Origin: JAQICB01 sp046482735
Lineage (GTDB): Bacteria > Bacteroidota > Bacteroidia > Bacteroidales > UBA1715
NCBI GenBank assembly: GCA_046482735.1
Contig: JAWOEL010000113.1
Coordinates: forward strand, 1 to 34,883
Length of the DNA stretch: 34,883 nt
Reading direction: 5' to 3'
Part shown: piece after piece, positions 17,331 to 25,539 of the stretch
Numbering within the stretch: position 1 is the first letter of the stretch
Layout: every line of letters starts with the position of its first letter
Translations under genes and position numbers: made by a program
Notes under the pieces: generated by a model
Told to the model about the DNA's origin: nothing
The model's database searches: none
What the model saw: only the letters and a program-made list of their open reading frames with translations

Positions 17331-18437
17331 ATGAAACACATACGTTTACTTATTTTAATTGGTGTACTTGGTGTCGTCTCATGCAACGATGATATTACTG
17401 ATGACACATATAACGAATTACACATATCGGCAGACACCACACACGTAAGTTCATACAGAGAAAACGACGGTGCAATATACCTCTCTGTTTCGGGCGGAAA
17501 AAAACCCTACACATATACATGGTCTACGGGAGCAAATGTGTCATTCATAGAAAACATATATGCCGGAACCTATACCGTAACGGTAAGCGACGACAGGGAT
17601 TCATCTATTACTCAATCATTTGAAATAACAGAACCTGACCCTCACGAAATTATTATTTCTCATTCCGCTACTTTACCTACAGATGGTACAACAGAAGATG
17701 GCATTATTGAAATTTCGGTAAAGGGTGGTGTTCCTCCATATCAATATGAATGGTCTACCGGTGATACATCAACAAAACTCACACAACTACCGGTGGGCAC
17801 ATATATAATTACCGTAACAGATAGCATTGAACAATCAGTAACCGATACTATTGACTTACCTGTTCCTACTGTAACAGATATTGATGGCAACTCGTACCCG
17901 ATAATAAAATTGGGAAAACAAATATGGATGCAAGAAAATCTTCGGGTATCGCATACTCCCGAGGGCGAAGAAATCGAAGGATGCTATGACTATGACGATA
18001 GCTCTGAATATAGCAAAACATACGGAAAATTATATACCTGGCATGCAATAATGAATGGAAGTACTGAAGAGGAAGCTCGGGGAATTTGCCCCGAGGGATG
18101 GCACATACCAAGTGACGACGAATGGAAAGAGCTGGAAATATTTATGGGAATGACACAAGGCGAAGCAAATAGTTTAAACGATTGGAGAGGCGTTGGCGTT
18201 GGAACTGCATTAATTAAAGGAGGCAGTAGTAATTTCGACATTCAACTTTCCGGACGAAGATCTCCGTATGGCAGTTATCTCTTACTTGATGCATATGAAT
18301 ACCAATGGACATCTACAGAAGCCGGAAATAGTGCATTCAGACGATGTTTTGATCCCGGCCGATCTACAGTTGGCAGGTGGGATACATTTTCCAAAGACTA
18401 TGGATTTTCTGTACGATGTGTGAAAAACGAAAATTAA
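17331..18437 (+). CDS. Surface lipoprotein with two SprB repeats and a FISUMP domain
   Basis: A 368-residue predicted lipoprotein: lipobox VVSC with C18. Two SprB-type repeats (about 45-100 and 108-175) share the pattern GG..PYTYTWSTG ... AGTYTVTVSD. The C-terminal half (about 177-368) is a Fibrobacter succinogenes major paralogous (FISUMP) domain: DIDGNSYPIIKLGKQIWMQE, YGKLYTWHA, CPEGWHIPSDDEWKELE and terminal GFSVRCVKN. SprB repeats occur in gliding/adhesion proteins and FISUMP in surface lipoproteins; neither has a defined enzyme activity. First gene of a three-gene operon (8 nt to the next) with a consensus promoter and palindromic operator. Likely a surface binding or structural protein (inference). 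Confidence 0.88.
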   Translation: MKHIRLLILIGVLGVVSCNDDITDDTYNELHISADTTHVSSYRENDGAIYLSVSGGKKPYTYTWSTGANVSFIENIYAGTYTVTVSDDRDSSITQSFEITEPDPHEIIISHSATLPTDGTTEDGIIEISVKGGVPPYQYEWSTGDTSTKLTQLPVGTYIITVTDSIEQSVTDTIDLPVPTVTDIDGNSYPIIKLGKQIWMQENLRVSHTPEGEEIEGCYDYDDSSEYSKTYGKLYTWHAIMNGSTEEEARGICPEGWHIPSDDEWKELEIFMGMTQGEANSLNDWRGVGVGTALIKGGSSNFDIQLSGRRSPYGSYLLLDAYEYQWTSTEAGNSAFRRCFDPGRSTVGRWDTFSKDYGFSVRCVKNEN

Positions 18438-18445
18438 TACACATT

Positions 18446-18808
18446 ATGAAATATAATACCTTTACGTACCAAAATATTTTGGGAGTAATTTCAATAATAA
18501 TAGGAGGATTACTACTCGTTTCATGCAACACAAACCAAGACGAAACAGATAGTTTCCTTGAATCATTTGACTCCCTTACGATAAGCACAAACACAATAAT
18601 GGCGGGCGAAACTGCACAATTGAAAGCCTATACAAAAGGCACGAATCTCAACTTTGAATGGGAAACAACAGCAGGCGACATTATTCCTTCAGTCGATTCA
18701 GCAACATACCTCCCCCATGCTTGTTCTGCCGGAGAGCAAACAATTACATGCACAGCACAAGGAGCAAATAAAGAAGAATCAAAATCAGTAACAATACGAG
18801 TTGAATAA
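18446..18808 (+). CDS. Small lipoprotein with Ig/PKD-like domain
   Basis: A 120-residue predicted lipoprotein: MKYNTFTYQN then a hydrophobic stretch and lipobox LLLVSC (C27). The start at 18446 is chosen because it sits 8 nt after the preceding stop and begins the signal peptide; a longer frame from 18377 overlaps the previous gene. The mature part (SLTISTNTIMAGETAQLKAY ... NFEWETTAGDI ... QTITCTAQGANK) has the strand pattern of an Ig-like or PKD domain, with a possible disulfide. Middle gene of the operon, ending 2 nt before the outer-membrane barrel gene. Probably a partner or accessory of its neighbours; function unknown. Confidence 0.75.
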   Translation: MKYNTFTYQNILGVISIIIGGLLLVSCNTNQDETDSFLESFDSLTISTNTIMAGETAQLKAYTKGTNLNFEWETTAGDIIPSVDSATYLPHACSAGEQTITCTAQGANKEESKSVTIRVE

Positions 18809-18810
18809 TA

Positions 18811-19740
18811 ATGAAACAGGGTATATTAGTACTAATGTGCATAAGTCTTAGCTTTACGCAAGCTCAGGCTCAATGTTTTGCAAACCCGGGAAATCCCGTT
18901 GGTGGTACCGCAAATTTAGGGGTTATGAAGCACCATATGCTACGGGTTTCCGGTCTCTATCTATATTCTCAATCCAACACCTATTTTGAGGGAAACACAA
19001 AATACACAGGCCCCAAAGAAGTATATTCTGATGCACATTACCACTATGGTCAATTAGTTTGTGCATATGGCATATTACCCACATTAACTATAGAATCTGA
19101 AACCGGATATTTTTTTAATAAAACCTCAACGTATACAATAAATTCTCTGTCTCAAAGCGGAAAAGGATTATCTAACACTACCGTATCACTCAAAACCGAA
19201 TTATATGCAAATCAGGACTCTCGCACTTCTGTAGCCTGTGCATTAGGAGCCAGCATTCCGTACAAACATGATGACATACCCAATATCGACATTCGTCCCT
19301 CTACCGGTTCATATGCAGGTATTTTTCAGACATATATTGTGCGGGAAAATTCATTTAAGGGAACACGCATATTTTATACAAATCGCATTGAAAAATATTT
19401 TGAAAATGACAATAACGAAATTTTCGGAACAAGCATTAATCAATCACTGTATTACTCCCGCCATTTCGATTTGTACGAACGAAAACTTAATGACTGGACT
19501 GCAATAATACAGCTAAAAAACAGTATAGAAATGCAAAACAAACGCAATGGTGATATAATAAAAGCCTCGGGCGGATATTCGTTTTGGCTGGTGCCACAAA
19601 TCAATTTGTTTGTACAGAAAACATGGAATATTTCTGCACTGTGTTCTATTCCAATATACCAACACCTGAATGATGTGCAATTAGGTGACTCTTTTAATGT
19701 TGGGCTACAAATTATACGAGACATTAATTTTGCCGAATAA
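18811..19740 (+). CDS. Outer-membrane beta-barrel protein (transporter-like family)
   Basis: A 309-residue exported protein with signal MKQGILVLMCISLSFTQAQA and mature start QCFANPGNPVGGTANLG. The rest is a run of amphipathic strands separated by short turns, with family-like segments LRVSGLYLYSQS, YGILPTLTIESETGYFFNKT, GLSNTTVSLKTELY and a late LVPQINLFVQKTWNIS. It ends in an aromatic/hydrophobic strand (FNVGLQIIRDINF). I take it for a PF13557-like putative outer-membrane transporter; the substrate is unknown. It is third in the operon with two lipoproteins, so the three may form one surface complex (inference). A MITE inserted 6 nt after its stop. Confidence 0.7.
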   Translation: MKQGILVLMCISLSFTQAQAQCFANPGNPVGGTANLGVMKHHMLRVSGLYLYSQSNTYFEGNTKYTGPKEVYSDAHYHYGQLVCAYGILPTLTIESETGYFFNKTSTYTINSLSQSGKGLSNTTVSLKTELYANQDSRTSVACALGASIPYKHDDIPNIDIRPSTGSYAGIFQTYIVRENSFKGTRIFYTNRIEKYFENDNNEIFGTSINQSLYYSRHFDLYERKLNDWTAIIQLKNSIEMQNKRNGDIIKASGGYSFWLVPQINLFVQKTWNISALCSIPIYQHLNDVQLGDSFNVGLQIIRDINFAE

Positions 19741-19746
19741 CTTATT

Positions 19747-20009
19747 AACGTGAGTTCGACGTAATTTTTCAAGTTCAGGTTGATGTGAAATGTTAAAGAT
19801 TAAGGCAAATCGATGAATCTTATCGAGATAAGATGAAGAGATGTAACGCACATATTCAATATTTTACACAAAGCAATCAATGAAACGCTTATAAACAGCA
19901 ATCTTCTTCTTAAAAATAATTCGATTTATCCCGATAATACTCATTATTTTTAATCGAATTTTACTATTTCTAAGCGTTCTGAACTCAAAAATTATATCGA
20001 ACTCACATT
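19747..20009. mobile_element. MITE-like element, copy 2 (longer form)
   Basis: 263 bp with the same ends as the copy at 6263: left AACGTGAGTTCGACGTAA, right (reverse complement) AATGTGAGTTCGATATAA. Flanked by ATT at 19744-19746 and 20010-20012, a 3-bp target duplication. The first ~105 bp differ from copy 1 at only about five positions. It carries an internal ~85-bp stretch missing in copy 1, including ATTCGAT that pairs with ATCGAAT further right. The internal hairpin arms (ATCTTATC / GATAAGAT) are conserved while the spacer varies (GA versus GG). No coding capacity. Confidence 0.85.
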
Positions 20010-20209
20010 ATTACCATTTGTGCTATTATGATTCGTATTCGTTATTTTGAAATGATACTACCAACAGTAATTGAACGAAAGAATTTATGTACATATGCTT
20101 TTGTGAGTATCCACTTTAGTGTGAAATAAATAAAAAGAACTGACGTTATGTTGAATAAAATACGATATTTTTAAATTAATTCCATTTCTTTGCATAAAAG
20201 TGACTACAT
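20010..20209. other. AT-rich intergenic region at the strand-composition switch
   Basis: With the MITE this completes the 469-nt gap between the outer-membrane barrel gene and rdgB. I see no gene, tRNA or clear terminator. A half promoter (TTTCTTTG at 20185-20192, one mismatch to TAnnTTTG) would give rdgB a leader of about 10 nt. A loose DnaA-box-like TTTTACACA occurs inside the MITE near 19864, and GTATCCACT near 20108. Coding-strand base composition reverses across this gap. Confidence 0.4.
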
Positions 20210-20791
20210 ATGAATTTAGTGTTTGCAACTAATAATAATAATAAAGTAAAAGAGATATCTGAGATAATAGGAGATTCTATAAAAATAATAGGATTAAAAG
20301 ATATTCAGTGTTTTGATGATATTCCAGAAACCGGAAAAACTCTCGAAGAGAATGCTTTGCAAAAGGCTCAATATATTTATAATAAATATGGATATAATGC
20401 TTTTGCAGATGATACCGGACTGGAAATAGATGCATTACATGGCGAACCCGGTGTATACACTGCACGTTTTGCCGGACCGGAGTGTAGTCCGGAAGATAAT
20501 ATTGCTAAAACATTACATGTTCTTTCCGGTGTAGCAAATAGAAAAGCACGCTTTAGAACGGTTATTGCGTGTGTTGTTGATGGAAACGAATTTTTCTTTC
20601 AGGGATATGTAAATGGTGAAATTGCAAAAGAAGTAATGGGGGAAGGTGGCTTTGGGTACGATCCTATTTTTATACCGGAAGGGTATTCTCAGTCTTTTGC
20701 TCAAATGCCTATGAGCGAGAAGAATGATATTAGTCATAGAGGAAAAGCAACAGCAAAATTTTTAACTTTTTTGCAGGGATTGGTGTCATAA
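20210..20791 (+). CDS. rdgB: XTP/dITP diphosphatase (HAM1/RdgB)
   Basis: Hydrolyses dITP, XTP and related non-canonical purine nucleotides to monophosphates and pyrophosphate, keeping them out of DNA. The 193-residue cytosolic protein has the N-terminal ATNNNNKVKEI substrate loop (T-N-N-K signature), ETGKTLEENA, FADDTGLEIDALHGEPGVYTARFAG with the metal-binding acidic residues, GEGGFGYDPIFIP and the C-terminal SHRGKA motif. All motifs are intact and length matches the family. It is the first + gene right of the composition switch. The promoter of the next gene overlaps its 3' end, so the glycosyltransferase is at least partly independently transcribed. Confidence 0.96.
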   Translation: MNLVFATNNNNKVKEISEIIGDSIKIIGLKDIQCFDDIPETGKTLEENALQKAQYIYNKYGYNAFADDTGLEIDALHGEPGVYTARFAGPECSPEDNIAKTLHVLSGVANRKARFRTVIACVVDGNEFFFQGYVNGEIAKEVMGEGGFGYDPIFIPEGYSQSFAQMPMSEKNDISHRGKATAKFLTFLQGLVS

Positions 20792-20822
20792 TATATTTGT
20801 TTATTAAAAATGTGTATATTTG
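20770..20822 (+). promoter_or_regulatory. Promoter(s) for the glycosyltransferase-pyrC genes
   Basis: TTTG (20770-20773) and TATATTTG (20792-20799) are 18 bp apart, near the Bacteroidota -33/-7 consensus. A second TATATTTG follows at 20815-20822, with a TTTG only 15 bp upstream. The first pair overlaps the end of rdgB and would start about 36 nt before the GTG of the next gene. Confidence 0.5.
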
Positions 20823-20841
20823 TGTAATAAAATAATAGAAC

Positions 20842-21570
20842 GTGTCTGACAGTTTAGTAATAATACCAACGTATAACGAAAAAGAAAATATCGAACACAT
20901 TATTCGACAGGTTTTTTCGTATACCAAAGACTTTCATATACTTATAGTAGATGATAATTCGCCGGATGGCACAGCAGAAATTGTTGCTCATGTGCAAAAA
21001 GAGTTTTCGGAAAAATTGTTTATTTTAAACAGAAAAGAAAAAAATGGACTTGGCACTGCTTATATTGCTGGGTTTACGTGGGCATTGGAGCACGAATATG
21101 AATATATTTTTGAAATGGATGCCGACTTTTCGCATAATCCGGATGATTTAATACATTTATATAATGCCTGTGCTCAGGATGGTGCAGATATGTCTGTGGG
21201 GTCTCGGTATTGCCAGGGGGTAAATGTTGTAAACTGGCCTATGAACAGGATTTTATTATCCTATTTTGCTTCAAAATATGTTAAAATTATAACCGGCATG
21301 AAAATTCATGATTCAACGGCCGGTTTTAAATGTTATACTCGAAAAGTTCTTGAAAAAATTGATTTTTCCCGCATACGTTTTCGTGGCTATGCCTTTCAAA
21401 TAGAAATGAAATTTAAGGCTTGGAAACATGGCTTTAGAATTGTTGAGGTTCCTATTATTTTTACTGATAGGCAAAAAGGTTCTTCTAAAATGAATAAAAA
21501 AATTGTGCGCGAAGCTATTTTTGGTGTTATTCAATTAAAAATTTCAAGTTGGTTTACTCATTATAAATAA
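20842..21570 (+). CDS. GT2 polyprenol-phosphate glycosyltransferase (DPM1-like)
   Basis: A 242-residue cytosolic-face GT-A fold enzyme. It resembles polyprenol monophosphomannose synthases, which transfer a sugar from a nucleotide donor to a polyprenyl phosphate. The start is GTG: MSDSLVIIPTYNEKENIE aligns with the family N-terminus and no better ATG exists. Motifs: IVDDNSPDGTAEI, NGLGTAYIAGF, metal-binding MDADFSHNP (DxD type), GSRYCQG, and the acceptor-helix part STAGFKCYTRKVL and GYAFQIEMKFKAW. It ends without the C-terminal transmembrane pair of longer relatives. It lies 8 nt before dihydroorotase in an apparent operon of unrelated housekeeping genes. Donor sugar (mannose or glucose) not readable. 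Confidence 0.88.
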   Translation: MSDSLVIIPTYNEKENIEHIIRQVFSYTKDFHILIVDDNSPDGTAEIVAHVQKEFSEKLFILNRKEKNGLGTAYIAGFTWALEHEYEYIFEMDADFSHNPDDLIHLYNACAQDGADMSVGSRYCQGVNVVNWPMNRILLSYFASKYVKIITGMKIHDSTAGFKCYTRKVLEKIDFSRIRFRGYAFQIEMKFKAWKHGFRIVEVPIIFTDRQKGSSKMNKKIVREAIFGVIQLKISSWFTHYK

Positions 21571-21578
21571 ACCGCTGT

Positions 21579-22925
21579 ATGTCAAAAAAACTTTTAGCTC
21601 ATGCTACTATTGTTACTAATGGCAAAATATGTAATGGTAGTATTTTAATACATAATGATACAATTGAGGAGGTGTTTTCTTCCTCTTTTTCTTTGTCTTC
21701 TTTAGGGGCTGACGTTGAGGTTGTTGATTGTTCGGGAAAATATGTTATTCCCGGTGTAATTGACGATCAGGTTCATTTTAGAGAACCGGGGCTTACTCAT
21801 AAAGGTTCTATTGCGTCCGAATCAAAAGCTGCTGTGGCTGGTGGTGTTACTTCCTTTATGGAAATGCCTAATGTTTCTCCGCCGACAACAACAATTCAAG
21901 ATTTGGAACATAAATTTCACATAGCTTCTGTTGATTCTTATGCAAATTATTCGTTTTATTTAGGTGCAACAAATGATAATATTGATCAATTACGTGCATT
22001 GGATTCTACTGTTACCTGTGGTGTGAAAGTGTTTATGGGGTCGAGTACCGGAAATATGTTGGTCGACAATCATGATATGCTCAGCTCAATATTCAGAGAA
22101 GTTGCTATTCCCGTAACAACACATTGTGAAGACGAAGAGACTATTCAGAATAATTTACGTGCTGCACACAATATGTATGGAGCAGATATTCCGATATCTA
22201 TGCATCCGCATATAAGAAGTCGCGAGGCGTGTTATAAGTCATCATCTTTGGCTGTTTCTCTAGCTCGTAAGTATGATACCCGATTGCATGTTCTTCATGT
22301 TTCTACGGCCGATGAGTTAGCATTATTTACACAGGGAAATGTGCAAGATAAGCATATTACTGCAGAGGCTTGTGTGCATCATTTGTGGTTTACCGCGGAT
22401 GATTATGAAGACAAAGGTGCATGTATAAAATGGAATCCGGCAATAAAGAATAAAACAGACCGTGATGCTTTGCTGCAAGCGGTGAATGATAATGTGATAG
22501 ATGTTGTTGCGACAGACCATGCACCACATACTTTTGCCGAAAAGTCGGGAAAATATATGTCTGCTGCTTCAGGTGGTCCTTTGGTTCAGCATTCGTTACT
22601 TGCAATGTTGGAATTGTATAAGAATCATGCAATTTCGTTGGAACAAGTAGTAAAAAAAATGTGTCATGATCCGGCAGATTTATTTAATGTTTCGAAACGG
22701 GGATATATTCAAAAAGGTATGTTTGCCGATTTGGTTGTACTCGATTTGCAGACACCAACAGTGGTAACCAAAGATTCTTTGTTATATAAATGTGGATGGT
22801 CTCCTTTTGAACAGCATAGCTTTCCGTGTACTGTTGAAAAAACATTGGTAAATGGTTCTGTGGTGTATGATAAGGGTACATTTGGGGATACTTCTTCTGC
22901 CACAAGTTTAGTTTTTAGCAGATAA
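21579..22925 (+). CDS. pyrC: Dihydroorotase (amidohydrolase type)
   Basis: Catalyses cyclisation of N-carbamoyl-aspartate to dihydroorotate in pyrimidine synthesis. The 448 residues show the metal-site motifs of the class I/bacterial long form: DDQVHFREPG with the DxHxR set (H66), K150 in CGVKVFMGSS as the expected carboxylated lysine, THCEDEET, LHVLHVST, and catalytic Asp in VVATDHAPHT (D313). The C-terminal small beta-domain (FADLVVLDLQTPTVV ... TLVNGSVVYDKG) is complete. Starts 8 nt after the glycosyltransferase and ends 2 nt before the dehydrogenase, so operonic. Dihydropyrimidinase/allantoinase relatives are less likely because of the FREPG motif. Confidence 0.93.
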   Translation: MSKKLLAHATIVTNGKICNGSILIHNDTIEEVFSSSFSLSSLGADVEVVDCSGKYVIPGVIDDQVHFREPGLTHKGSIASESKAAVAGGVTSFMEMPNVSPPTTTIQDLEHKFHIASVDSYANYSFYLGATNDNIDQLRALDSTVTCGVKVFMGSSTGNMLVDNHDMLSSIFREVAIPVTTHCEDEETIQNNLRAAHNMYGADIPISMHPHIRSREACYKSSSLAVSLARKYDTRLHVLHVSTADELALFTQGNVQDKHITAEACVHHLWFTADDYEDKGACIKWNPAIKNKTDRDALLQAVNDNVIDVVATDHAPHTFAEKSGKYMSAASGGPLVQHSLLAMLELYKNHAISLEQVVKKMCHDPADLFNVSKRGYIQKGMFADLVVLDLQTPTVVTKDSLLYKCGWSPFEQHSFPCTVEKTLVNGSVVYDKGTFGDTSSATSLVFSR

Positions 22926-22927
22926 TT

Positions 22928-23875
22928 ATGAAAAAAGTGTTAATTATAGATGATGCACATACGGTTATGATTGAAAAATTTAATCGTGCTGGGTTCGAAG
23001 TGGTGTGCAATGAGGAGATGACTCGTGACGACATATTACGTGATTTGCATATGTATACTGCAATTGTGATACGTTCTAAAATTATTGCAGATACGGAGTT
23101 TATCGATGCAGGCACCAATTTGAAGTGTATTGGCAGAATAGGTGCAGGTATGGAAACAGTCGATACTGAGTATGCTGAGTCAAAAAATATTCGGTGTTTA
23201 AATTCTCCCGAAGGAAATAAAGATGCGGTTGGTGAGCATGCACTTGGCATGTTGCTTTCGTTGGCTAATAATTTGAATAAAGCTGATCGTGAGGTGCGTA
23301 ATTCTGTTTGGGATAGAGAGGGTAATCGTGGTTTTGAAATTATGGGTAAAACTATTGGAATTATTGGGTATGGTAATATGGGACGTGCGTTTGCTCAAAA
23401 AATTTCGGGCTTTGGTGCTCATGTTATCGCGTATGATAAATACAAACAGAATTTTTCGGATGCTTTTGTGCAGGAATGTACGCTCGATGAGTTGCAGCTG
23501 CAATCGGATATTATAAGTCTTCATGTACCACAAACAGATGAAACAATTGGTATGGTTAATACTCTATTTATTGAAAAGTGTGCAAAGCCTTTTGTTTTGA
23601 TAAATACTGCTCGTGGAAAGGTTGTTGATACTGCTGCTTTGGTATATGGTATGAAAAACGGCTCTATTCGAGCAGCTGCATTAGATGTTTTGGAGTATGA
23701 GTCTTTTAATTTTCAGGATTTTTTAACTGATTCTATGCCTGATCCTTTTGAGTATTTACGTACATCATCGCGTGTGTTATTTTCTCCGCATATAGCTGGG
23801 TGGACTGTCGAATCAAAAGAAAAATTATCGTCTGTTTTGGCCGATAAAATTATTGAGTGTTTGGGCACAGATTAA
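22928..23875 (+). CDS. D-2-hydroxyacid dehydrogenase (phosphoglycerate dehydrogenase-like)
   Basis: A 315-residue NAD-dependent oxidoreductase. The substrate domain holds GRIGAGMETVD; the Rossmann core holds GKTIGIIGYGNMGRAFA; catalytic-region motifs are SLHVPQTDETIGMV, INTARGKVVD (catalytic Arg), ALDVLEYE (Glu) and SPHIAGWT (His). There is no ACT or other regulatory domain, so it is the short form; SerA-like function in serine synthesis is possible but glyoxylate or other 2-ketoacid reduction is equally consistent. It starts 2 nt after pyrC. An insertion near the C-terminus (YESFNFQDFLTDSMPDPFEY) resembles other Bacteroidota homologues. Confidence 0.88.
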   Translation: MKKVLIIDDAHTVMIEKFNRAGFEVVCNEEMTRDDILRDLHMYTAIVIRSKIIADTEFIDAGTNLKCIGRIGAGMETVDTEYAESKNIRCLNSPEGNKDAVGEHALGMLLSLANNLNKADREVRNSVWDREGNRGFEIMGKTIGIIGYGNMGRAFAQKISGFGAHVIAYDKYKQNFSDAFVQECTLDELQLQSDIISLHVPQTDETIGMVNTLFIEKCAKPFVLINTARGKVVDTAALVYGMKNGSIRAAALDVLEYESFNFQDFLTDSMPDPFEYLRTSSRVLFSPHIAGWTVESKEKLSSVLADKIIECLGTD

Positions 23876-24035
23876 TATATACGTATTGTATGAGGTATTT
23901 GTGCTAAATCTTGATACTATATGAGTGGAATATAGTAATAGTTAGTAATGACTCGATGTGCGTTGTGATATGTGATTGGTTGATTTAATGTCTTGTAAAT
24001 AAGATGATTATAGTCTTATAAAAATTATAATATAT

Positions 24036-25412
24036 ATGAAAATTTTTGGTACTTTGTTGATAGTTTTTTGTGTATATTTTACGTATGCACAAAATATAAA
24101 TATTCAAATTCATTATAATAAACGGTTTGATGAGTTTTCAATGACAACTCATAATGGTTCGTATGATATAATTTCTGGAAATAATCTTATATATAGAGTG
24201 GAAAAAGGAGAAACGGTTGATTTTTCTGTAAGATGGAATAGAATAAAAATTTCATATAATAATAAATCTACACTGACCAACAAAACAGTCACTTTTAGAG
24301 GTGTTCAACAGTCTTGTTATTTTACTCTCAGTCACCCGCAAGAGGTGTTTCCGGAGCGGGAATATGATAATGATTTATATATTTCTCTCAGGAACAATGT
24401 GTTTTCCTTAATAAACGATGTGAATTTTGAGAAATATATAGCAGGTGTGGTCGAAGCTGAGGGGGGAGCAAAAGAGCATGTTGAATATTATAAAGCTCAA
24501 TCTATTTTGTGTCGTACGTACGCTGCAAAGCATTATACAAAGCATTTAGATGAGGGATTTAATTTATGTGATGGTCAGCACTGCCAGGCATATAAGGGGC
24601 GGTGTAAATATAATTTATCAATTCTTGATGCGGCGTTACAAACTGCTGGTTTGGTTGTGGTAGATTCGCAGCGTAACTTAATTTCTGCTACTTTTTATGC
24701 AAATTCGGGTGGGTTAACTGCAAATTCTGAGGATGTGTGGATTTCTGCTTTACCATATTTGCGTGCTGTAGAAGATACATTTAGTTTAGGTGGAAGAGGG
24801 GCTGTGTGGGAAAAAAGTATTCCGGTAGATCGGTGGAAAGATTATTTACATACTAAGGGGTTTTCTGTGGAGCCTTGTGAGGAATTTGTGCCGTATGATT
24901 GTGATACAGTGTGGGCGGCAGATTCGCTTTTGTATGCGGATAGTGTTGATAGTACGCAGTATGATTATGATACGTTGAGGTCTGATTCGCTTTCGGATTC
25001 TTTACAGGTGCAGGATTCTTCTACTAATCATGTCTTATATCGTATCGATACTGTTTGGAATCACAAACAGCAAAAACATTATCCCCTGGATTTTACTTTT
25101 AAACAACCTGTTCGTAAAAAGTATTTTTCATTTCGTGGATGCGATACATTAGTAACTTTACGGTCTATTCGTTCTGATTGGCGTTTGCGTTCTACTTTTT
25201 TTTCGGTATCACAGGTGGAAGATTCTGTGATTTTACATGGTAAGGGGTATGGACATGGTGTTGGTCTGTCTCAGGAAGGAGCTATGCGTATGGCTCAATT
25301 AGGGTATTCCTACGATGAGATTATTACATATTATTTTACCGATGTGCAAATTATGAATATACGTGCAGTAAATTTTTACCGTGTTGATTATGAATTGGAA
25401 GAAGAAGAGTAA
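24036..25412 (+). CDS. SpoIID/LytB-domain exported protein with Asp/Ser-rich insertion
   Basis: A 458-residue exported protein (signal ending YFTYAQ) related to SpoIID, a lytic transglycosylase acting on denuded peptidoglycan. The SpoIID core appears as YIAGVVEAEGG (candidate catalytic Glu), YYKAQSILCRTYAAKH, LCDGQHCQAYKG and SATFYANSGGLTANSEDVW. The C-terminal signature GKGYGHGVGLSQEGAMRMAQLGY is intact. Between them, at about residues 285-335, sits a low-complexity acidic stretch (ADSLLYADSVDS, LRSDSLSDSLQVQDSS) not part of the usual fold. It ends with DYELEEEE. 160 nt separate it from the upstream operon. Probably a periplasmic cell-wall remodelling enzyme in a non-sporulating organism. 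Confidence 0.88.
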   Translation: MKIFGTLLIVFCVYFTYAQNINIQIHYNKRFDEFSMTTHNGSYDIISGNNLIYRVEKGETVDFSVRWNRIKISYNNKSTLTNKTVTFRGVQQSCYFTLSHPQEVFPEREYDNDLYISLRNNVFSLINDVNFEKYIAGVVEAEGGAKEHVEYYKAQSILCRTYAAKHYTKHLDEGFNLCDGQHCQAYKGRCKYNLSILDAALQTAGLVVVDSQRNLISATFYANSGGLTANSEDVWISALPYLRAVEDTFSLGGRGAVWEKSIPVDRWKDYLHTKGFSVEPCEEFVPYDCDTVWAADSLLYADSVDSTQYDYDTLRSDSLSDSLQVQDSSTNHVLYRIDTVWNHKQQKHYPLDFTFKQPVRKKYFSFRGCDTLVTLRSIRSDWRLRSTFFSVSQVEDSVILHGKGYGHGVGLSQEGAMRMAQLGYSYDEIITYYFTDVQIMNIRAVNFYRVDYELEEEE

Positions 25413-25503
25413 GGTCTTACGTTCACATTATTTTTTTGTCGGCAATTTCCTTCACAATAAAAACTATACAGTTTGCTTTTTTCTATGTGCCGAAAAAAGG
25501 CAA

Positions 25504-25530
25504 GAAATACTATTTCTATAATAGTATTTC
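25504..25530 (-). terminator. Hairpin downstream of the M48 gene
   Basis: GAAATACTATT-TCTAT-AATAGTATTTC is a perfect 11-bp stem 10 nt past the M48 stop. On the - strand it is followed by TTGCC then T6, so it may end - strand transcription and also block read-through from the SpoIID gene. Confidence 0.6.
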
Positions 25531-25539
25531 AAATCTGGC

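Noticed and set aside
6263..19746. The stretch between the two MITE copies as a composite transposon
   Set aside because: The copies are direct repeats without transposase, each has its own different target triplet, and the intervening genes are ordinary chromosomal ones.
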